From Leucobacter rhizosphaerae (GTDB lineage: Bacteria; Actinomycetota; Actinomycetes; Actinomycetales; Microbacteriaceae): a DNA stretch of 64,000 nucleotides. The stretch lies in NCBI RefSeq assembly GCF_022919175.1, contig NZ_CP095043.1, forward strand, positions 2,046,001 to 2,110,000, given 5' to 3'. The translations under genes were made by a program, and so were the position numbers. Positions 1 through 8,434 of this stretch are shown piece after piece (positions within the stretch are counted from its first letter, which is position 1; each line of letters opens with the position of its first letter). The notes beneath the pieces were generated by a model that did not search any database, was not told the DNA's origin, and saw only the letters and a program-made list of their open reading frames with translations.

Positions 1-157
1 AGACCTCCGCTGCGGTCACCGAGCCGAGGCCGAGAAACGTGCCGACGGTCGCCTCGCCCCGCCGGAAGCGCTCGCGAAGCGCGCGGCCCGGTGCGAGCGG
101 GCCGGGAAGCGCGGCGGCACTCTGGCCAGCAGCCGGGCCGACACCCGAGCCGCTCAC
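1..157 (-). CDS. HpcH/HpaI aldolase family protein (N-terminal part, runs off the window)
   Basis: The first 52 codons of a gene that continues past the left edge. After a Pro/Ala-rich leader the protein reads ALRERFRRGEATVGTFLGLGS, which matches the opening beta strand of class II 2-keto-3-deoxy aldolases of the HpcH/HpaI family. These are metal-dependent enzymes that split 2-oxo-3-deoxy acids into pyruvate or semialdehydes. The GTG start overlaps the TGA stop of the upstream iolD-like gene (GTGA), so the two are translationally coupled and probably act in one pathway. An aldolase is the step expected after a ThDP hydrolase and an isomerase in a cyclitol-type route. The catalytic residues lie outside the window, so the substrate cannot be inferred. 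Confidence 0.72.
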   Translation of the reverse strand, partial: MSGSGVGPAAGQSAAALPGPLAPGRALRERFRRGEATVGTFLGLGSVTAAEV

Positions 158-2103
158 GCGTGCCACCGCTGCTGGGCAAGGCCCTCGCCGTACTCGGCGA
201 GCTTCGCGGAGGTGTCGACCCGATCCCAGACCTCGGCCGGCGAGACGTCCCACCACACCTCCGACGACGGCAGATCTGCGTGTGGGATCGTGGGCACCAC
301 GATCACGACCGGGCCGCGGATGTCGCGGGTCTCGGCGAGCGCCGCGCGCACCTCCTCGGCCGTGGTGGGCGTGCGCACCTCGGCACCGAGCCCCGCGGCG
401 ATCTGCCCGAGGTCGATCCGCAGGTAGTCGCCCTCGAGGCGCCCGGCGTCGGAGCCCGCGAGGGATCCCTCGCCGTCGCGGTACCGGAACTCGTTGCCGA
501 AGTGCTCGCCCGTGCGCCACATCTGGAGACGGCGGATGACCTGGTAGCCGTGGTTCTCGGAGACGACGACGGTGAACGGGATCCGCTCCTGGGCCGCCGT
601 CACGATCTCGGTGGGCATCATGACGAACGTGCCGTCGCCGATGAACGCGGTGATGCGGTGTTCGGGATCGGGATCCGCGAGGCGCACCCCCATCGCGGCC
701 GGCAGCTCGTACCCCATGCACGAGAACCCGAACTCGAGGTGCGCGTGGCGCGCGTCGGTGGCGTCCCACACTTTCTGCAGGTCGCCGGGCGGGCCTCCCG
801 CCGCGGCCACGATCGTGTCGCCCGCGCGAGCGTGCTCCTGCATGAGTCCGATGAGCTGGCCCTGGGTCAGGATCGCGTCGGTCACCGGCAGCTCCGGGTG
901 ATCGGCGCGGGGGAACGGAGTGTCGGGATCCAGCGCCGCGGCGCGCACCGGCAGCCACGCCTCGCGCGCCGCCACGACGTCTGCCGCCCAGGCCTCGGGC
1001 ACCCGGTACTCGCCGAGCTCAGCGGCGAGCGCCTCGAGCGCCAGGCGGGCGTCGGCGATCACGGCCGTCGCCCCCTGCTTCACGGCGTCGTGCTCGACGA
1101 GGTTGATCGACGCGAAGCGCACGCCGGGGTGCTGGAAGAGCGACTGCGACGCCGTGGCGAAGTCGGTGAGCCGGGTTCCCACGTGCACGATGAGATCGGC
1201 GCGCTCGGCCAGGCGGTTCGTCGTCGGGGATCCCTCGAGCCCGATCCCGAACACGCTCCACGGCCCGTCCGCGGTGACCGCACCCTTGCCCGCGAAGGTC
1301 TCGCTGATCGGGAGGCCCGTGCGCCGGCCGAGGTCCGTGAGCGTCTGCTGCGCGTCGGCGTAGAGGACCCCGCCGCCCGCGATCACGAGGGGCCGCTCGG
1401 CCTGACGGATCAGCGCGGCGACCTCCGAGATCTCGCTGGCATCGGGCACGCGGCGCCGGATCACCCAGTCCCGCTCGGCGAAGAGCTCGACCGGGTAGTC
1501 GAAGGCGTGGGACTGCACGTCCTGCGGAAGCGCGAGCACCACGGCACCGGTCTCCTCGGGGTTCGCGAGCACCCGGAACGCCTGGGGCAGGGCCGTGAGG
1601 AGCTGCTCGGGTCGCGTGATGCGGTCGAAGAAGCGCGACACGGGGCGGAACGCGTCGTTCACCGTGACGTCGGGGGTGCCCGGCAGATCCAGCTGCTGCA
1701 GCACGGGGCCCTGCCGCCGCGTCGCGTAGGTGTCGCCGGGCAGGAGGAGCAGCGGGAGTCGGTTCACCGTGGCGAGCGCGGCCGCGGTGACGAGGTTCGT
1801 CGCGCCCGGACCCACCGAGGCGGTGACCGCGAGCGTCTGGCGACGTTTTGTGGCCTTCGCGAAGCCGGTCGCCAGGTGCCCGAGTGCCTGCTCGTTGCGA
1901 CCCTGCACGAACGGCAGCGCGTCGGCGTGCTCCGCGAACGCCTGCCCGAGGCCGGCGACATTGCCGTGCCCGAAGATGCCGAGCGCGGCCGGCACGAAGC
2001 GCCGCCGCTCCCCGTCGGCCACGGTGTGCTGTGCGGCGAGGTACCGCACGATCGCTTGTGCGACCGTGAGTCGCACGGTCTCGCCTGATGTTCCCTGAAC
2101 CAT
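154..2103 (-). CDS. IolD-like ThDP-dependent trihydroxycyclohexane-1,2-dione hydrolase paralogue
   Basis: A 649-residue thiamine diphosphate enzyme of the acetolactate-synthase superfamily, closest in layout to IolD, which opens the ring of 3D-(3,5/4)-trihydroxycyclohexane-1,2-dione in inositol breakdown. The N-terminal Pyr domain has the catalytic glutamate in GRNEQALGH (Glu71). The C-terminal PP domain has the Mg/ThDP motif beginning at GDG (about 489-491). The ATG at 2103 was chosen because GAAGGAG lies 8 bases upstream; a longer frame lacks a site. It follows an aldehyde dehydrogenase gene and overlaps the aldolase downstream. The window holds a second, more canonical IolD at 23.3-25.2 kb, and the two differ clearly near the C terminus. 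This copy may therefore act on another inositol isomer or a related diketone. Confidence 0.82.
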   Translation of the reverse strand: MVQGTSGETVRLTVAQAIVRYLAAQHTVADGERRRFVPAALGIFGHGNVAGLGQAFAEHADALPFVQGRNEQALGHLATGFAKATKRRQTLAVTASVGPGATNLVTAAALATVNRLPLLLLPGDTYATRRQGPVLQQLDLPGTPDVTVNDAFRPVSRFFDRITRPEQLLTALPQAFRVLANPEETGAVVLALPQDVQSHAFDYPVELFAERDWVIRRRVPDASEISEVAALIRQAERPLVIAGGGVLYADAQQTLTDLGRRTGLPISETFAGKGAVTADGPWSVFGIGLEGSPTTNRLAERADLIVHVGTRLTDFATASQSLFQHPGVRFASINLVEHDAVKQGATAVIADARLALEALAAELGEYRVPEAWAADVVAAREAWLPVRAAALDPDTPFPRADHPELPVTDAILTQGQLIGLMQEHARAGDTIVAAAGGPPGDLQKVWDATDARHAHLEFGFSCMGYELPAAMGVRLADPDPEHRITAFIGDGTFVMMPTEIVTAAQERIPFTVVVSENHGYQVIRRLQMWRTGEHFGNEFRYRDGEGSLAGSDAGRLEGDYLRIDLGQIAAGLGAEVRTPTTAEEVRAALAETRDIRGPVVIVVPTIPHADLPSSEVWWDVSPAEVWDRVDTSAKLAEYGEGLAQQRWHA

Positions 2104-2206
2104 GTCGGTCAGCTCCTTCGTTGTTCTGCGTTCTTCACTCACTCGAATGCGGTGTTTCGCCTACTTCGCGGTCTGCGGAGCGATGGGTCAGATGAGCCTC
2201 CGGCCC

Positions 2207-3685
2207 CTAACTGTGCAACACCACCGTCTTCACCTCGGTCATCTCCTCCACCGCCGACCGCACCCCTTCCTTCCCGTACCCGCTTGCCTTGAACCCGCCG
2301 TAGGGCATGAGGTCTGCCCGCCACAGCGGGGTCCAGCCGAGGTGCACACTGCCCGCGTCGATCTCCCGCATCGCCCGGATCCCCTCGGCGAGGGTGCCGC
2401 CGAACACTCCGGCGGCCAACCCGTACGGGGTGCCGTTGGCGGCGTCGATCGCCGCGTCGAACGAGTCGACCGTGGTGACGGCGATGGCGGGACCGAAGAG
2501 CTCCTCCTGCGCGATCGCCTGGGACGTGTCGATCCCGGTCACGATCGCGGGCGCCACAAACGCGCCGTCGCGCTCCCCACCCGTGAGGAGCCGCCCGCCC
2601 TCGGCGACGGCCTGCGCAACGCTGCGCTCGACGCGCTCCGCCTCGCCCGCGGTGATGAGGGGACCGAGGGTCGTGCCCTCGGCCGAGGGATCCCCCATCC
2701 GGATCGCCTCCACGAGGGGCGTGAGGGCGTCGAGGAAGTCCCCCTCGACCGCGCGGTGCACGACGACGCGCTGCACCGAGATGCACACCTGCCCCCCGTT
2801 GACGTAGCCGCCGAGCGCCACGGCAGCGGCGGCCTGCGCGATGTCGGCGCCCGGCAGCACGAGCGTCGGCGACGAGGCGCCGAGTTCGAGCGACAGCTTC
2901 TTCACGCCCGCGAGCGACGAGATGCGCTCGCCGACGGCCGTCGAGCCGGTGAACGAGATCTTCCGCACCCGCGGATCCCGCACCAGCGCGTCACCGATCG
3001 CGGCGCCGGAGCCCGTGAGCACCGAGAGCACCCCCTCGGGCAGGCCCGCCTCGACGAAGACCTGCGCGAGTGCGAGCGCCGTCAGCGGTGTCGCGCCCGC
3101 GGGCTTGAGAATGACCGCGTTGCCGGAGGCCAGGGCCGGGCCAACCTTGTGCAGCACCAGCAGCGCGGGGTAGTTGAACGGGGTGATCGCCGCGACGATG
3201 CCGACCGGCTGACGCAGCGTGAAGCCCACCTTGTCCTGCCCGGTGCCCGGGTTCGCGTCGAGCGGCAGGCTGTCGCCGTAGAGCTGCGTGCCCTCCTGCA
3301 CCGAGAGGCGGATGATCGCGCCCGAGCGCCGGGCCTCCCCCAGCGCTTCGGCGAGGGGCTTGCCGTTCTCCGCGGAGATCGTGGCGGCGAGCTGTTCGGC
3401 GCGCTCGTCCGCCAGCGCAGCCGCGCGGAGCAGGATCGCGGCGCGCTCGTGGGCCGGGGTGCGGCGCCAGACGGCGGCGCCCCGCTCGGCTGCCCTGATC
3501 GCGGCCTCGACATCCGCCGTGTCGGCCGCGGCGACCTCGCCGACGGTGCGGCCATCATAGGGCGAACGGATCTCGCGCCGCGCACCCGAGGCGGACTCCT
3601 GCCACTCCCCGCCGATCAGCAGGCCGTAGCTGCCGTGTTCGCCGGTGCTGCTCGTGCCCGTGCCGTCTGCCGTTGCCGCGCTCAT
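2207..3685 (-). CDS. NAD(P)-dependent aldehyde dehydrogenase
   Basis: A 492-residue aldehyde dehydrogenase. It has the nucleotide-binding segment AAITPFNYPALLVLHKVG, the FTGSTAVGE turn, the general-base region LELGASSP and the catalytic cysteine in GGQVCISVQRV. This sequence style is shared with lactaldehyde, phosphonoacetaldehyde and sulfoacetaldehyde dehydrogenases. It would oxidise an aldehyde made in the pathway to an acid. The ATG at 3685 has GAAGGG upstream, which excludes a 51-residue N-terminal extension that would start inside the promoter. It is the first gene of an operon with the IolD paralogue and the HpcH/HpaI aldolase. A consensus-like promoter and an 18-bp palindrome sit just upstream, next to a LacI gene, so repression by that LacI is likely. 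The exact substrate is unknown. Confidence 0.85.
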   Translation of the reverse strand: MSAATADGTGTSSTGEHGSYGLLIGGEWQESASGARREIRSPYDGRTVGEVAAADTADVEAAIRAAERGAAVWRRTPAHERAAILLRAAALADERAEQLAATISAENGKPLAEALGEARRSGAIIRLSVQEGTQLYGDSLPLDANPGTGQDKVGFTLRQPVGIVAAITPFNYPALLVLHKVGPALASGNAVILKPAGATPLTALALAQVFVEAGLPEGVLSVLTGSGAAIGDALVRDPRVRKISFTGSTAVGERISSLAGVKKLSLELGASSPTLVLPGADIAQAAAAVALGGYVNGGQVCISVQRVVVHRAVEGDFLDALTPLVEAIRMGDPSAEGTTLGPLITAGEAERVERSVAQAVAEGGRLLTGGERDGAFVAPAIVTGIDTSQAIAQEELFGPAIAVTTVDSFDAAIDAANGTPYGLAAGVFGGTLAEGIRAMREIDAGSVHLGWTPLWRADLMPYGGFKASGYGKEGVRSAVEEMTEVKTVVLHS

Positions 3686-3705
3686 GCGTCCGCCCTTCGC
3701 CGTTG

Positions 3706-3751
3706 ATTTGGACCGGTCCAAATTGTACGCATGTTTCGTCGCGCGCGTCAA
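3706..3751 (-). promoter_or_regulatory. Promoter and LacI-type operator for the aldehyde dehydrogenase operon
   Basis: On the minus strand a -35 TTGACG (3751-3746) and a -10 TACAAT (3727-3722) are separated by 18 bases. A perfect 18-bp palindrome, ATTTGGACCGGTCCAAAT, covers 3706-3723 and overlaps the -10. The central CG and the arm length are typical of LacI-family operators, and a LacI gene lies directly upstream. Confidence 0.75.
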
Positions 3752-3857
3752 CCATGCCTGTGCGACAGAGGTTGCGGCGACGACGGTGTGGGTGACGGTG
3801 ATGGTGGGGGCAGCAGCGGTCGCGACGGCCGCGGGCACCGCGGCGATCCGGCTGCGC

Positions 3858-4916
3858 TCAGCGCGCGAGCGAGGAGCCGCGCACCACGAGGCTCGGCGGG
3901 ATCAGCACCTCGCCGATCCGGCCCGCGACGCCCGTGCGATCCGCCGACGCGTCGAGCATCGCCTCCGCCGCGACCCGCCCGATGCGGCGGTTGTCGGGAT
4001 CCACGCTCGTCAGTGAGATGCGCGGGATCGCCGACAGCGTCGTGTCGTCGTACCCCGCAACGCGGCAGCCCTCGGGCACCGACACCCCGGCCGCCTCGAG
4101 CGCGGTGATGACCCCGATCGCGGTCAGGTCGTTCACCGCGATGATCGCCTGCGGCAGCCGGTCGCTCGCGAGCAGCCGCCCGACGGCCCGCCGCGCCCCC
4201 GCCTCCGTGAAGTCGGCGCGCTCGACCCAGGCCTGCTCGCCGAAACCGCGCGCCGCGACCGAGGCCCGGAACGCCGCCTCCCGCGACGCGGACACGGTGC
4301 CGCCGTCGCCGCCCACGAACACGAGGCGCTCGACCCCCTGCTCGGCCAGGTGCGCGACCACCAGATCGAGACCGGCGTGGTCGTCGCTCCGCACGGTGGC
4401 GACGACGTCGTCGGTGGCGTCGATCGCACTCGCCACGACCGTCGGGATCGTCGCGGTGAGGTCCGCGAGCTCGGCGAAGCCCGGGATCGTGCCGACGGTG
4501 ATGAGGCCCGACGGGCGCAGATCCCGCAGCACGGCGATGTTGTCGCGATCCAGCACCGACGACCCCCCGCCGTCGTCGACCTGCGCGCTCACGATCATGG
4601 TGCGCTGCCCCGCCTCCGCGAGACGGGCCTTCGCCGCGCCCACGATCTCTGCGAAGAGCGGGTTGTGGAGGTTCGAGACGAGGATCGCGACGAAGTCGCG
4701 CCGACCCGCCGAGAGCGACTGGGCGACGAGGTTCGGGCGGTAGCCGAGGCGCTCGGCCGCGTGCAGCACGCGCCTTCGGCGTTCTTCGCTCACATTCTCG
4801 CCGCCGTTGAAGACGAGCGAGACGAGGGACTTCGAGACCCCGGCCTCGCGGGCGACATCGCGGATCGTAGGGGGTCGGGTCGGAGCGGTCTCCGACACCT
4901 CTGCCCGCTCCGTCAT
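3858..4916 (-). CDS. LacI-family transcriptional repressor
   Basis: A 352-residue LacI-type regulator. The N-terminal helix-turn-helix is at about residues 16-40 (TIRDVAREAGVSKSLVS), followed by the hinge region and a periplasmic-binding-protein-like effector domain (DDTTLSAIPRISLTSVDP near the end). The ATG at 4916 was chosen because GAGGAGG lies five bases upstream. The gene sits between the iolG/hydroxypyruvate-isomerase pair and the aldehyde dehydrogenase operon. A perfect palindrome centred on ACCGGT lies just downstream and is the obvious operator. The effector is probably a cyclitol or its breakdown product, judging from the neighbours only. A second LacI gene at 7.2-8.2 kb has a nearly identical recognition helix (GVSKSLVSLV). 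Confidence 0.88.
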   Translation of the reverse strand: MTERAEVSETAPTRPPTIRDVAREAGVSKSLVSLVFNGGENVSEERRRRVLHAAERLGYRPNLVAQSLSAGRRDFVAILVSNLHNPLFAEIVGAAKARLAEAGQRTMIVSAQVDDGGGSSVLDRDNIAVLRDLRPSGLITVGTIPGFAELADLTATIPTVVASAIDATDDVVATVRSDDHAGLDLVVAHLAEQGVERLVFVGGDGGTVSASREAAFRASVAARGFGEQAWVERADFTEAGARRAVGRLLASDRLPQAIIAVNDLTAIGVITALEAAGVSVPEGCRVAGYDDTTLSAIPRISLTSVDPDNRRIGRVAAEAMLDASADRTGVAGRIGEVLIPPSLVVRGSSLAR

Positions 4917-5013
4917 CGCCCCTCCTCGCATCAGGATCATCCTATGACGCGGGTGTCACGCGCGCGTGTCGTGGCGGGGCGGTGGGTGGATCGGGTGGCT
5001 CGGACTGTATCGC

Positions 5014-5802
5014 CTACGCGTCGACCGCCGCCGAGAACGCCGACGCGAACGCGTCGAGTGCGGCGTCCGGATCCCCGCTCGCCCAGCCCTCGAGCCCCAC
5101 GACGCCGTCGTAGCCCAGATCCCGCAGCGCCGCCGCGACGGCCTCGTACCGGATCTCACCCGTGCCCGGCTCGCATCGGCCCGGCACGTCCGCCACCTGG
5201 ATCTCGCCGATCCAGGGCAGCGCCTCGCGCACGAGCTCGACGAGGTTCCCCTCCCCGATCTGCGCGTGGTAGAGGTCGAGATTGAGCCGCAGCCCCGCGC
5301 GATCCACCCCGCGCACGAGCGCGAGGGTGTCGGCGGCCCGCGCGAACGGGGTGCCGGGGTGGTCGACCGCGAGGTTCAGATTCTCGAGCGTGAACACCCG
5401 CCCGGCCTCCTCGGCGAGCTCGGCCAGGCTGCGCAGCGTGTCGGCGGCGCGCACCCAGTCCTCACCGGTGACGTCCGTGCGCGGCACCACGGGGAGCCCA
5501 TCGGAGTCGAGGCCCGTGCCGTGCAGATTGAGCCGCGGCGCGTCGATCATCTCCGCGGCGCGGAGCGATTCGCGGGCAGTGGCGAGGATCTCTGCGCGCC
5601 CCTCGTCGCTCGTGAGATCCCCGCGCAGGTAGCCGGTCATCGAGGAGAACGTCGCACGGGTGGCCGCGAGCGCGGGGAGGTCCTTGGTGCTCCAGTCCCA
5701 GATCTCCACTTCGAAGCCGCGCTCGTGGAGGCGTGCGACGCGCTCCACGAACGGGCGGTCGACGTAGAGCATCTCGGCGCAGGCGGCGAGTCGGATTCCC
5801 AT
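5014..5802 (-). CDS. Hydroxypyruvate isomerase-like TIM-barrel sugar isomerase
   Basis: A 262-residue xylose-isomerase-like TIM barrel of the Hyi/AP-endonuclease 2 family. The segments LRLNLDLYHAQIGEGNL and VADVPGRCEPGTGEI match the metal and substrate loops of hydroxypyruvate isomerases and of 2-keto-sugar isomerases related to IolI and OtnI. Length is normal for the family. The start lies two bases after the stop of the upstream iolG-like gene, so the two are co-translated. In this context it may isomerise an inosose, a keto-acid or a deoxysugar intermediate rather than hydroxypyruvate. The family is clear and the reaction is not. Confidence 0.78.
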   Translation of the reverse strand: MGIRLAACAEMLYVDRPFVERVARLHERGFEVEIWDWSTKDLPALAATRATFSSMTGYLRGDLTSDEGRAEILATARESLRAAEMIDAPRLNLHGTGLDSDGLPVVPRTDVTGEDWVRAADTLRSLAELAEEAGRVFTLENLNLAVDHPGTPFARAADTLALVRGVDRAGLRLNLDLYHAQIGEGNLVELVREALPWIGEIQVADVPGRCEPGTGEIRYEAVAAALRDLGYDGVVGLEGWASGDPDAALDAFASAFSAAVDA

Positions 5803-5804
5803 GC

Positions 5805-6866
5805 CTAGGCTCCCGCGGTGCGGTTCGCGGCGAGATCCGGTGCGGCGAGATCCGACGAGCCCAGATCCACCGCGACGGCGACACCCTCGGTCGCGGAGCG
5901 CTGCGCGGCATCGGCGAGCACGAGTGCGGCGCGGCCGTCCTCGAAAGTCGGGCTCGTCGACGCCTCGCCGCGCACGAGCTTCACGAACTCGCGCAGCTCG
6001 GCCGAGTAGGCCTCGGCGTAGCGCTCGAGGAAGAACTCGCCGTACGCCGGCTTCGCCTCGACCGCCTGGGCGGTCGACAGGCTCACGAGGCTGGTGGGTG
6101 CGTTCGCGACCTGGAGCATGCCCTGGCCGCCGAACGCCTCGATGCGCTGGTCGTAGCCGATGGCGCTGTGGCGGGAGTTCACGATCGTGACGACCGCCCC
6201 CGAGGCCGCCCGGAGCGTCGTGACCGCGGTGTCGAAGTCGCCGTGCTCGCGGGCGCCGGGATCGAACGCGCGGGTGCCCGTGGCGTGCACCTCGACGATG
6301 TCGTCGACGAAGAAGCGGGCCATGTCGAAGTCGTGGATGGTCATGTCGCGGAAGATCCCGCCCGAAATCTTCACATAGTCGGCCGGGGGCGCGGCGGGGT
6401 CGCGGCTGATGATGATGAGCTGCTCCAGCGCGCCGATCTCGCCGGCGGCGACGCGGGCGCGGGCACTCGCGAAGTCGGGGTCGAAGCGGCGGTTGAAGCC
6501 GAGAGCGACCGGGATCCCGAGCTCGGCGATGAGCGGGCGGAGGGCGTCGACCCGCTGGATGTCGAGGTCGATGGGCTTCTCGCAGAGCACGGGAAGGCCC
6601 GCGCGCACCGAGGCCTCGATGAGGTCGACGTGGGTGGGGGTGGGCGAGGCGACGAGCACGGCGTCGATCTCGCCCGAGGCGATGAGCTCCTCGGCGGACG
6701 CGGTGGCGGTGCCGCCGAAGCGCTCTGCGACGGAGCGCGCTCCGTCGATGAAGGGGTCGGCAACCCAGGAGAGGGTGGCGTCGGGCGCCGCGGCGATGCT
6801 GGCGGCGTGCACCTGGCCGATGCGTCCGGTGCCGATGAGTCCGAAGCGGACGGGTTGCTGCGTCAT
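5805..6866 (-). CDS. iolG: Inositol 2-dehydrogenase-like Gfo/Idh/MocA oxidoreductase (copy 1)
   Basis: A 353-residue NAD(P)-dependent dehydrogenase. The Rossmann motif GTGRIG is at residues 12-17, the signature CEKPIDLD has the catalytic lysine at 97, and MTIHDFDMA supplies Asp174 and His178, the pair typical of myo-inositol/D-chiro-inositol 2-dehydrogenases. It would oxidise an inositol to an inosose. The ATG at 6866 has AAGGGAACC before it; a longer frame adds about 50 unsupported residues. It is followed by the hydroxypyruvate-isomerase-like gene with a two-base gap. A TGTCHTRWCA site (6948-6957) lies in the leader, so IolR control is likely. A second copy (20950-21966) belongs to the main iol operon. 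Confidence 0.85.
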   Translation of the reverse strand: MTQQPVRFGLIGTGRIGQVHAASIAAAPDATLSWVADPFIDGARSVAERFGGTATASAEELIASGEIDAVLVASPTPTHVDLIEASVRAGLPVLCEKPIDLDIQRVDALRPLIAELGIPVALGFNRRFDPDFASARARVAAGEIGALEQLIIISRDPAAPPADYVKISGGIFRDMTIHDFDMARFFVDDIVEVHATGTRAFDPGAREHGDFDTAVTTLRAASGAVVTIVNSRHSAIGYDQRIEAFGGQGMLQVANAPTSLVSLSTAQAVEAKPAYGEFFLERYAEAYSAELREFVKLVRGEASTSPTFEDGRAALVLADAAQRSATEGVAVAVDLGSSDLAAPDLAANRTAGA

Positions 6867-6947
6867 TGCGGTTCCCTTGCGTGGTGTTGGGCGCGGGCGG
6901 GGTGATCGTGAGGATCGTGTTCTGTGACCCGCCAGCGCCGATTCAAT

Positions 6948-6970
6948 TGATAAGACAATAGGTCTATTGT
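6948..6970. promoter_or_regulatory. Putative IolR site upstream of iolG copy 1
   Basis: The minus strand reads TGTCTTATCA over 6957-6948, a match to the ten-base motif seen at four other iol promoters in this window. It overlaps an inverted repeat, ACAATAG-GT-CTATTGT, at 6955-6970. The site is about 82 bases upstream of the iolG start. Confidence 0.6.
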
Positions 6971-7072
6971 ACGACGCTTCGGGCTCCCCGCGCACCCCCG
7001 ATCTGCGGCCGTCCCGCACCTTCCCGCACCTTCCCGCACCTCCCCGCGCCGTCCTCCCGGCGACCTCCCCGC

Positions 7073-7122
7073 GTGAGCGATTTCTGTTGGAGGTGCGGGT
7101 TTCCCCACCAGAAATCGCTCAC
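7073..7122. repeat. GTGAGCGA palindromic intergenic repeat, copy 1
   Basis: A perfect 14-bp inverted repeat, GTGAGCGATTTCTG at 7073-7086 and its complement at 7109-7122, around a 22-base centre. It lies between iolG copy 1 and the second LacI gene. Three relatives with the same termini lie at 10.7-10.9 kb. No coding potential is seen. Confidence 0.8.
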
Positions 7123-7165
7123 ACTCCCCGGGCTGCCCGTCGGCCCGGCCCGCCCGCCCGCGGGC

Positions 7166-8224
7166 TCAGCGCGCGGGCGGCACCGTCGAGGCGCGCTCCA
7201 CCAGCCTCGGCACGAAGCGCATCGACACGGGCCGCTCGGCCCCCTCGATCATCGAGACGAGCGTGCGCCCCGCCTGCTCACCCACGTGCCGCGAATCCCC
7301 GCTCACCGTCGTCAGCGACAGGAGCGCGTAGGCCGCGAGCGGCGAGTCGTCGTACCCGACCACCGAGAGCTCCTCGGGAAACGCCCGCCCGGCCGCCCGC
7401 GCCGCCCCGATGACCCCCACGGCCATGGGGTCGTTCACGGCGAAGACCGCGGTGGGGGCGTCGATCGCGCCGGCGGTAGGTCGCTCCGCGGTTCGGGATC
7501 CCGCCCACAGCTCCCCCGCCACCGCCCGCGCCGCGGCCTCGCTCGTCTCGGCAGCGCGCACGACGTTCGGCTCGAACCCGAGCGTCCGCATCTCGTCCGA
7601 GTACCCCCGCTCCCGTTCCCCTGCACTGGCGCCCGGCCCGGAGACGCAGGCGATGCGGCGATGCCCGAGCCCCGCCAGGTGCCGCACCGCGAGCCTGCCG
7701 CCCTCGGCCTCGTCGCTCGCGATGACGGGGACGGCGGGGTCGGTCCCGGACCCGGCACCACGCCCCGCGACATCGTCTCCACCGAGCGCGCGCGTCCCGA
7801 GCACCACCGCGGGCACACCGAGTCGACGCACCGCCTCCGGCGACGCCTCCCCGGCCAGCACGACCCCGTCGACGCGGAGCGCGCGGAACACCGCGATCGG
7901 GTCGAGGCTGAGGTGCGCGTTGAGCCGGGTGTCGGCCACGCTGAGCGAGTACCCGCCGGAGGCGAGCGACTCCCGCAGCCCGGCGAGCGCCTCAACGAAC
8001 CACAAGTTCGCGAAGTCGTCGATGACGACCCCGACGCTGCGCGTGCGGGTTCCGGCGAGCCCGGCGGCCAGTCTGCTCGGGGTGTAGTCGAGCTCGCGCA
8101 TGGCGGCGAGCACCGCCTCTCGCCGCTCGGCGCTCACGCGGGGCGAGTCGCGCAGCACCAGCGAGACGAGCGACTTCGAGACCCCGGCGCGCTCCGCCAC
8201 GTCGTAGATCGTGGGTCGTTTCAC
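7166..8224 (-). CDS. LacI-family transcriptional repressor
   Basis: A 352-residue LacI-type regulator. The helix-turn-helix (PTIYDVAERAGVSKSLVS) begins at residue 4, and the effector domain contains the usual VFAVNDPMAVGVI and VVGYDDSPLAAYA segments. The GTG at 8224 was chosen because GGAGG lies five bases upstream and the protein then starts right at the DNA-binding domain; a frame 51 codons longer has no such site. It is divergent from a Gfo/Idh plus isomerase operon. A perfect palindrome, TTGGAGCGCTCCAA (8359-8372), lies between them and is its likely operator. The effector is unknown, presumably a cyclitol or sugar. Confidence 0.87.
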   Translation of the reverse strand: MKRPTIYDVAERAGVSKSLVSLVLRDSPRVSAERREAVLAAMRELDYTPSRLAAGLAGTRTRSVGVVIDDFANLWFVEALAGLRESLASGGYSLSVADTRLNAHLSLDPIAVFRALRVDGVVLAGEASPEAVRRLGVPAVVLGTRALGGDDVAGRGAGSGTDPAVPVIASDEAEGGRLAVRHLAGLGHRRIACVSGPGASAGERERGYSDEMRTLGFEPNVVRAAETSEAAARAVAGELWAGSRTAERPTAGAIDAPTAVFAVNDPMAVGVIGAARAAGRAFPEELSVVGYDDSPLAAYALLSLTTVSGDSRHVGEQAGRTLVSMIEGAERPVSMRFVPRLVERASTVPPAR

Positions 8225-8321
8225 GCGCACCTCCGCTCGATCGTTCGCCGCAGCGACAGCGCGGCGATCCCGACCCGAATCTACACTGCCGTCGCGCTCC
8301 GAGGAGGACCACGGATTCATA

Positions 8322-8350
8322 TTGACAGGACAAAGTTCGCGGACTACCGT
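8322..8350 (+). promoter_or_regulatory. Promoter of the 8.4-10.7 kb operon overlapping an IolR-type site
   Basis: A -35 TTGACA (8322-8327) and a -10 TACCGT (8345-8350) are 17 bases apart. TGACAGGACA (8323-8332), the complement of TGTCCTGTCA, overlaps the -35 and fits the five-site IolR motif. A LacI palindrome lies nine bases downstream, so the promoter may answer to two regulators. Confidence 0.6.
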
Positions 8351-8358
8351 GATCCGTA

Positions 8359-8372
8359 TTGGAGCGCTCCAA
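8359..8372. promoter_or_regulatory. LacI-type operator palindrome
   Basis: A perfect 14-bp palindrome, TTGGAGCGCTCCAA, lies between the divergent LacI gene and the Gfo/Idh operon, just after the -10 of the plus-strand promoter. It shares the TTGGA...TCCAA arms with the operator at 3706-3723 but has AGCGCT instead of ACCGGT in the centre. Confidence 0.72.
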
Positions 8373-8434
8373 CGCACGCACCGTCGCGCAGCGCGCCCCG
8401 ACCCTCCCCGTAATGACGCCCCGAAAGGATTCCC

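Noticed and set aside
91..2088. A 665-codon plus-strand frame over the IolD-like gene, and similar long frames elsewhere
   Set aside because: High GC keeps opposite-strand frames open. Their translations are Arg/Gly-rich and show no domain, while the other strand gives complete known enzymes.
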